Shown one piece after another: positions 6,775 to 11,034 of a stretch of 11,034 nt of DNA. Under the pieces are notes generated by a model. That model had not been told where the DNA came from. It worked only from the letters and a program-made list of their open reading frames with translations, and ran no database searches. Where the stretch lies: contig CAAFNG010000081.1 in NCBI GenBank assembly GCA_900764225.1, positions 1 to 11,034 of the forward strand. Direction: 5' to 3'. Source of the DNA: Lachnospiraceae bacterium (lineage in GTDB: Bacteria; Bacillota; Clostridia; Lachnospirales; Lachnospiraceae). Each line of letters opens with the position of its first letter. Within the stretch, counting starts at the first letter, position 1. Made by a program: the position numbers and the translations under genes.

Positions 6775-6987
6775 ATGAAACTCAGTGCTCGCAACCAGTT
6801 AAAAGGAAAAGTTATCAACATCAACAAGGGAGCTGTAAACTCCATCGTTTCCATTGATATCGGCGGAGGAAATATCATCACTGCGACTATCTCCTGTGCA
6901 GCAGTAGAGGAGCTTGGACTTAAGGTTGGCTCTGATGCCTACGCTGTGATCAAGGCTACCAGTGTCATGGTGGGAATCGATGAATAA
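6775..6987 (+). CDS. mop: Molbindin (Mop, TOBE-domain molybdate-binding protein)
   Basis: A 70-residue protein consisting of a single Mop/TOBE domain, the same size as the known clostridial Mop proteins. Typical features are SARNQLKGKVININKGAVNS at the N-terminus, then VSIDIGGGNIITATIS, VEELGLKVG and VIKATSVMVGID. Such proteins assemble into hexamers that hold molybdate or tungstate in the cytoplasm and act as a store or buffer. The ATG at 6775 is chosen because AAGGAG (6760-6765) lies nine bases ahead; an ATG at 6751 would place that site inside the gene. It reads divergently from modABC and overlaps the next gene by eight bases, so the two are almost certainly co-translated. Confidence 0.92.
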   Translation: MKLSARNQLKGKVININKGAVNSIVSIDIGGGNIITATISCAAVEELGLKVGSDAYAVIKATSVMVGIDE

Positions 6988-7897
6988 GTTCTATACAGCA
7001 CAGGAAGTTGCTGATAAATTAAAGATCAAAAAAACTACAGTCTATGAACTGATCAAACGAGGGGAGCTTTCCTCCTCAAAGATCGGCAAACAGCTTCGTG
7101 TCAGCGAGAATCAGCTGAAGCAGTATCTGGACAGTGCCACACAGCCCGCTTCTGTCCAGACTCAAGATTACCAGCCGGAGAGTTCTCTTCTGAAAAGAGA
7201 TTATCTGATTCATTCCAGCGGGCTGATCATCAGTGGCCAGTCCTCTCCTGCACTGGATCTTCTTCTGAACCAGCTGCCTGCACAGGAAGGAAGCCTTCCG
7301 GTGCTTCAATCTCATATGAATACTTACAACGGACTGTACTCCCTTTATTTTGAAAAAGTCCATATTGCCTGCGCGACAGCTTCTTTTTCGGATATTCAGA
7401 GTCTTGTTCCTGGGATTCCTCTGGCTGCCCTGACTTTCTACAGCTATGAGATCGGTCTTTATATAAAAAAAGGAAATCCCCGGAATATTCAGGGATTTCC
7501 TGATCTGCAGCGCGCAGACATTATTTTTGCCAACCGTGAAAAAGGAAGCAGCCGGAGGGTTTATCTTGACCGTCAGTTAAGTAAGCTCAAGATTTCTCCG
7601 GAATCTATCTCCGGCTACCGGAATGAACTGGTTTCTGACTTTTCTACTGCAGCTGCTGTCGCAGGCGGGCAGGCGGACATCGCCCTGGGCGAAGCCTATG
7701 CTGCCAGAACTTTCACTGACCTGGATTTTCTTCCTCTCGGAACAGAAACCATGTATCTTGTCATGGATGCTTCCCATTTCAGTGAACCCGGATTCCGGGC
7801 TGTAGCTGATACCATATCTTCAGAAGCTTTCCGCAAGGCTCTGGCTCTCCAGACCGGATATGATACCTCTCACACCGGAGAACTGAATAACTTCTGA
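6980..7897 (+). CDS. Excisionase-type HTH regulator with periplasmic-molybdate-binding-like domain
   Basis: A 305-residue putative molybdate-responsive regulator. Residues 4-52 form an excisionase/MerR-like winged helix (FYTAQEVADKLKIKKTTVYE, then GELSSSKIGKQLRVS). After a linker, residues about 75-290 form a PBP-like domain of the COG1910 type: GQSSPALDLLL (86-96), VHIACA (127-132), IGLYIKKGNPRNI (158-170), NREKGSSRRVYLD (185-197), STAAAVAGGQADIALGEAYA (222-241) and LDFLPLGTETMYLV (248-261). It has no signal peptide, so it is a cytoplasmic ligand sensor. The ATG at 6980 lies inside the end of mop. An upstream in-frame GTG at 6962 adds six residues of no family character. It probably replaces ModE as the controller of the mod genes; this is inferred from domains and position. 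Typical relatives, from memory, have GSGTR and a T-H pair where this one has GSSRR and SDF, so its pocket may differ. Confidence 0.82.
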   Translation: MNKFYTAQEVADKLKIKKTTVYELIKRGELSSSKIGKQLRVSENQLKQYLDSATQPASVQTQDYQPESSLLKRDYLIHSSGLIISGQSSPALDLLLNQLPAQEGSLPVLQSHMNTYNGLYSLYFEKVHIACATASFSDIQSLVPGIPLAALTFYSYEIGLYIKKGNPRNIQGFPDLQRADIIFANREKGSSRRVYLDRQLSKLKISPESISGYRNELVSDFSTAAAVAGGQADIALGEAYAARTFTDLDFLPLGTETMYLVMDASHFSEPGFRAVADTISSEAFRKALALQTGYDTSHTGELNNF

Positions 7898-7906
7898 TAT
7901 CAGTTC
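7880..7906. repeat. Inverted repeat between convergent gene ends
   Basis: GAACTGA (7880-7886) and TCAGTTC (7900-7906) flank the convergent stop codons at 7895-7897 and 7900-7902, and CTGATATCAG (7894-7903) is a perfect palindrome. There is no T-run on either strand, so this is at best a weak two-way terminator. Confidence 0.3.
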
Positions 7907-9003
7907 AGATAATTATATACCATGGAGGATATCTTCCGGATTCCGTTCTGAAGATGGTATTCGGATCCTCCACTTGAGAATACACACAGAACGTAGTTTG
8001 TTTTTCTGCCATAGACAATCGCCATATCATGCTGTACAGAGCTTGTCTCACCTGTCTTGTTGGCACATACGATACCGGACGGAAGTCCTGCCGGAATCTT
8101 ATATCGAACCTCCTGATGCATCAGAAGATTCAGCATTTCCTGTGAATATTTTTTTGATACACAGGTTCCACGATAAATTCTCTCAAGAAGTTTTCCGCAG
8201 TCTTTCGCAGATGTCATCACAAATGCTTTTATAGTGCTGGCCGGATACATGGCCTGATCATTCAGATTGATCATATTTCCGGTCTTCAGATCTTTCACGT
8301 AAATCGACCAGTTTCCGCCATAATTTACCGTATATCTTTTCAGCTGATCCTTAAAAGCACTCAGCTGATACTCCGATTTTGTACTCTTCTTCCCCCGATA
8401 ATCCACATATTTTCCATCCGGTGTTCTTACATTCTTGGCAATAGTTCCACTGGCATCCAGATAATAACCGCTTTTCCAGCAATTGGCTGCTCTTTTCCCG
8501 TTTTTATCCACATAATATTTCTGTTTTCCGTAGGTAATCCATCCGGCTTTCTGTCTCAGACATCCATTTCCGCTTCTGAAATAATAGACTCCTTTGATTT
8601 TTTTCCGTTTACGGTTATATTCAGATTATGAAAATATGCCTTTCTGCATAATTTTCCGGTTCCTAAAAAATAGTAATATCCATCTGTAAAATTCACTCCG
8701 AAAAATCTTCTCTTTTTCAATCATCAAACATGTAAAATCCATTTTTAAGGTATTCCACATTATCAATATTCAGATATTGAATTCCTGTAAGTTTCTGTTT
8801 TTTCGCATTTCTCAAATACCAGCTGTCTCCGAATTTCTTGAGATAATTTCCACTGTTATCCCGAAAAGAAACCGTTTTTTCTGCCGGTTCTCCATGAACT
8901 TTTACATAATTTGTCTGAAGCGTAAATCCCATAAAAAGTCCAAAATAAATAAATGCACCAAAATAATTCTTTTTCGAAATCTTTTTTCCATCTTTACTTT
9001 CAT
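7900..9003 (-). pseudogene. Decayed wall-repeat serine hydrolase (class A beta-lactamase-like fold)
   Basis: Joined across three frames, this reads as one surface protein. First comes a signal segment (KKISKKNYFGAFIYFGLFMG) from an ATG at 9003 or 8991. Cell-wall/choline-binding-like repeats follow (for example GWITYGKQKYYVDKNGKRAA), then a serine hydrolase domain with the catalytic STIK motif (complement of about 8227-8238) and the KTG motif (about 8050-8058). Three one-base shifts break it: at an A6 run (8982-8987), near the TGA at 8717-8719 beside an A5 run, and at an A7 run (8598-8604). Each moves the frame the same way, as if one base were lost. In addition only 60 residues separate the STIK serine from the KTG lysine, against about 160 in TEM-type enzymes, so the SDN motif and omega loop are missing. 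The longest surviving frame, 7900-8625, is open but has no good start or ribosome binding site. Judged non-functional. Confidence 0.82.
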
Positions 9004-9036
9004 AACAGCCCGCCGTAATCATACCGGCGGGCTGTT
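9004..9036 (-). terminator. GC-rich hairpin after the acyltransferase gene
   Basis: A perfect 12-base stem (9004-9015 with 9025-9036, AACAGCCCGCCG and its complement) with a nine-base loop lies 16 bases after the acyltransferase stop on the minus strand. The sequence that follows on the minus strand (ATGAAAGT) has no U-run. On the plus strand a broken T-rich run follows instead. It probably limits transcription from the minus-strand operon, but imperfectly. It directly abuts the first ATG of the decayed gene. Confidence 0.55.
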
Positions 9037-9052
9037 CCTTCCTTTGTTTTTA

Positions 9053-10129
9053 TCAGATTTTTTCGCAAACCATCTGTACTGCGCGATTATATCCCGTTAT
9101 TTTCTTTAACCACTCCAATACTATTGATATCAGCAGGGATATCAAAAACAGTACCGTCACATTTACCGCAAAATTTCCAAAAGAATATATAAATTCTTTC
9201 CAGAAATACTGTCTCAGAAATGTATGTACCAGAAATATATTCATGGAATGTTTTCCTATAAATGTAAAAACCTGCCGTATCTCCGGAATAACTGTGATAA
9301 ATTCACTGCAAAAAGCAATGACAATGACAGGAAAAATCCCCCATCTGATCTCACTGTATATCGATCCGGGCAAATTTCCATAAGCTTTATATAACGCATA
9401 CAAAACAACTAATTCCAGCAGAAATTTAACCACTTTCTTCATTCCATGATTCCAGATCTGAAACCAGCGGTCATATAGTCCATATTTTGCAACGCACATT
9501 CCCATAAGAAATGTTGGCAGAAATGCATATATTTCTGTTTTTCCCATAACCTGCAGTGACAGCATCCTCGGAATTATTGCAAGCATCGCAAGAATAAGTA
9601 CCATGCACTCCTCATTCTTCATAATCAGCGGTACACAGATCACAAAGATGACCGCTACGCTCATATACCACCAGGTACCATTCATAGTTGCTGTACCAAA
9701 CAGTTTCGCAAGTCCCAGAAAATCCAGTCCCATTTCAGCTAGACTTTTTATCCAGTTACCATCTGTAAAATATACCCTTTGGACATAACCAAACATAACC
9801 TGAAATATCATTGCTGCTATTATCCATATGATCCAGAAACCTGACATTGTTTTTATCAGACGTTTTGCAGTCCACCGGCATGGCGTATCATGACTTTTTT
9901 TATAGCTGAGATATAAACCATACCCGGAAATGAGCGCATATATCGCCACACAGATTTTAGAAGTACTGCTCAGATACAGGATCGTCTGCTCCGCAAATGG
10001 TGCAAAGGATACTTGAAAACCTTCAAATCTGTCTCGTGACAGATACATATGATGCATCAGCATCATCAGAATCGCAATGCCCTTCATAGCCTGGGAACTG
10101 CATTTATCAAATCTTACTGTTTTATTCAC
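9053..10129 (-). CDS. Membrane acyltransferase, acyltransferase 3 (OafA/WecH-like) family
   Basis: A 358-residue multi-spanning membrane protein with about ten hydrophobic helices. It has the family's early histidine motif (AMKGIAILMMLMHHMYLS, residues 14-31), a YALISGYGLYLSY segment (64-76), FLPTFLMGMCVAKYG (203-217) and the late IGKHSMNIFLVHTFL (291-305), all typical of acyltransferase 3. Such proteins move acetyl or other acyl groups onto surface sugars or polymers. I prefer the GTG start at 10129: GAGGGAG at 10137-10143 lies seven bases before it. Longer versions starting at 10216 would overlap the upstream gene by over 70 bases and add residues of no family character. It follows the glycerophosphotransferase gene by 13 bases in the same operon, so its substrate is plausibly that wall or capsule polymer. 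Confidence 0.85.
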   Translation of the reverse strand: MNKTVRFDKCSSQAMKGIAILMMLMHHMYLSRDRFEGFQVSFAPFAEQTILYLSSTSKICVAIYALISGYGLYLSYKKSHDTPCRWTAKRLIKTMSGFWIIWIIAAMIFQVMFGYVQRVYFTDGNWIKSLAEMGLDFLGLAKLFGTATMNGTWWYMSVAVIFVICVPLIMKNEECMVLILAMLAIIPRMLSLQVMGKTEIYAFLPTFLMGMCVAKYGLYDRWFQIWNHGMKKVVKFLLELVVLYALYKAYGNLPGSIYSEIRWGIFPVIVIAFCSEFITVIPEIRQVFTFIGKHSMNIFLVHTFLRQYFWKEFIYSFGNFAVNVTVLFLISLLISIVLEWLKKITGYNRAVQMVCEKI

Positions 10130-10142
10130 TTCTTCGCTCCCT

Positions 10143-11034
10143 CTATTTCCTGTTCTCAATAATTTTTTCATATACACGTCTGGAACAGTTTCGGTCATTA
10201 AATGCAAATGTTTCATCCATACGTTTCTGATACTTTTCTTTCATGCGACAGTCATTTGACATATATTCTATGATCCTGTTTACCGTGCCTTCCAGCGTAT
10301 GCTCAACCTCACCAAAGCCATCTCTCTCATAGTCAAAATATCCTTCTGTATAAGAATGTGCTCCGCTGAAAAAGCTCTCCCGGTCAAACTGTGAATACAC
10401 GATCGGTTTTCTCAAATATGCAAAATCAAAGGCAACTGATGAATAATCCGTGATCATCAGGTCCGTCTGTGCAAAAATATCTTTATAGGAATAGCTGGAA
10501 TCCATAAATTTTACCCTTGAATCCTGTCGGAACATATCCAGCCCGTCGATCGTGTTCGGATGCGGCATGAAGCATATAGTATAGCCATATTTTTCAGCTG
10601 CATTCAGAAGTTTTTCATTATTGAGAAGATCGTCATAAAAATGGAAATACTCACTGTCCGCAAACTCTTTTCCCAGCTGCCATACACCTCTGGCATCCGT
10701 TCCTGAAGAAAGATTTTTTCGCCATGTAGGCATAACTGTCACATATTTCTTTTCATCATGGATCAGGCGATCATAACGTGGCATTCCGGTAAGCCATACG
10801 TTCTGAGGAGGATAATAATAATCATATTCAAACACAGAATCGTATTCCGGTTTTGTGCTGACTACAAATCCAAACAGGTTACGATTATATTTATTGAGCC
10901 ATTTGGACTGATTATCTTTGGTAACGCCATGCTGCAGGAATACCAGCTTTTTATCATAAATAATATCTCGATAAAGATATTCCAGCCGTCCGAATGCATT
11001 GATTACCGGTTTGTTTGCCTGTGAAGATAATGAA
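10143..11034 (-). CDS. CDP-glycerol glycerophosphotransferase family protein (TagB/TagF-like), 5' end cut off
   Basis: The frame is open from the window edge (codons start at 11033) to the TAG at 10143, giving 296 residues of the C-terminal catalytic part. The GTG at 10835 is an internal codon, not the start. Family motifs in order: VFLQHGVTKDNQSKWLNK (about 31-48), VWLTGMPRYDRL (79-90), MPTWR (101-105), FMPHPN (155-160) and the highly conserved MITDYSSVAFDFAYLRKPIVY (193-213, containing the DYSS nucleotide-binding motif). These enzymes transfer glycerol phosphate (or a related polyol phosphate) from a CDP donor while making teichoic acids or phosphate-containing capsules, at the inner face of the membrane. 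Priming (TagB-like) and polymerising (TagF-like) roles cannot be told apart without the missing N-terminus. It heads the visible part of an operon with the acyltransferase. Confidence 0.9.
   Translation of the reverse strand, partial: SLSSQANKPVINAFGRLEYLYRDIIYDKKLVFLQHGVTKDNQSKWLNKYNRNLFGFVVSTKPEYDSVFEYDYYYPPQNVWLTGMPRYDRLIHDEKKYVTVMPTWRKNLSSGTDARGVWQLGKEFADSEYFHFYDDLLNNEKLLNAAEKYGYTICFMPHPNTIDGLDMFRQDSRVKFMDSSYSYKDIFAQTDLMITDYSSVAFDFAYLRKPIVYSQFDRESFFSGAHSYTEGYFDYERDGFGEVEHTLEGTVNRIIEYMSNDCRMKEKYQKRMDETFAFNDRNCSRRVYEKIIENRK

Noticed and set aside
10130..10216. Longer acyltransferase starting at 10216
   Set aside because: The added residues are encoded inside the end of the upstream gene and have no family similarity; the GTG at 10129 has GAGGGAG in front of it.
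1..11034. A mobile element, phage or defence system
   Set aside because: No transposase, integrase, toxin-antitoxin pair, nuclease or terminal repeats were found. The excisionase-like domain at 6980 belongs to a ligand-sensing regulator, not to a phage module.

Overview
The window looks like chromosomal DNA of a Gram-positive anaerobe, most likely Lachnospiraceae (class Clostridia). The support is moderate GC, AGGAG-type ribosome binding sites, a clostridial molybdate module with a free-standing Mop protein, a UgpC/MsmX-type sugar ATPase next to a CdaR/PucR-type regulator, and wall-glycopolymer genes. This assignment is inference from gene content and sequence style. I see no tRNA, rRNA, CRISPR array, insertion sequence, integrase or phage gene.

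Left part (1-4010, + strand): an orphan NMT1/THI5-like substrate-binding protein (302-1321) is followed by about 400 bases of non-coding DNA holding a terminator and candidate promoters. Next come a shared sugar-ABC ATPase, UgpC/MsmX type (1728-2843), a strong intrinsic terminator, and a CdaR/PucR-type regulator whose ribosome binding site starts almost directly after the terminator U-tract.

Centre (4018-7897): a complete molybdate (or tungstate) module. modA-modB-modC run leftwards as a tight operon. Divergently, mop (a molbindin) and a regulator joining an excisionase-type helix-turn-helix to a periplasmic-molybdate-binding-like domain run rightwards with an 8-base overlap. Two good sigma-A promoters stand back to back between the two units, with repeated CGAAATGAAA-like half-sites around the modA start region. 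The simplest reading is that ModABC imports the oxyanion, Mop stores it or buffers it, and the regulator senses it and sets both promoters.

Right part (7900-11034, - strand): cell-surface genes. A CDP-glycerol glycerophosphotransferase-family protein (cut by the window edge) and a membrane acyltransferase 3 protein probably make and decorate a wall or capsule glycopolymer. Downstream lies a decayed gene for a wall-repeat serine hydrolase. It carries three one-base frame changes, each at or next to an A-run, and has lost the stretch that should hold the SDN motif.

Most of the window is ordinary and recognisable. The parts most worth a second look are the mod control region with its unusual regulator, the decay pattern of the serine hydrolase gene, a possible small RNA at about 1443-1530, and two substrate-binding proteins that lack the usual lipoprotein cysteine.
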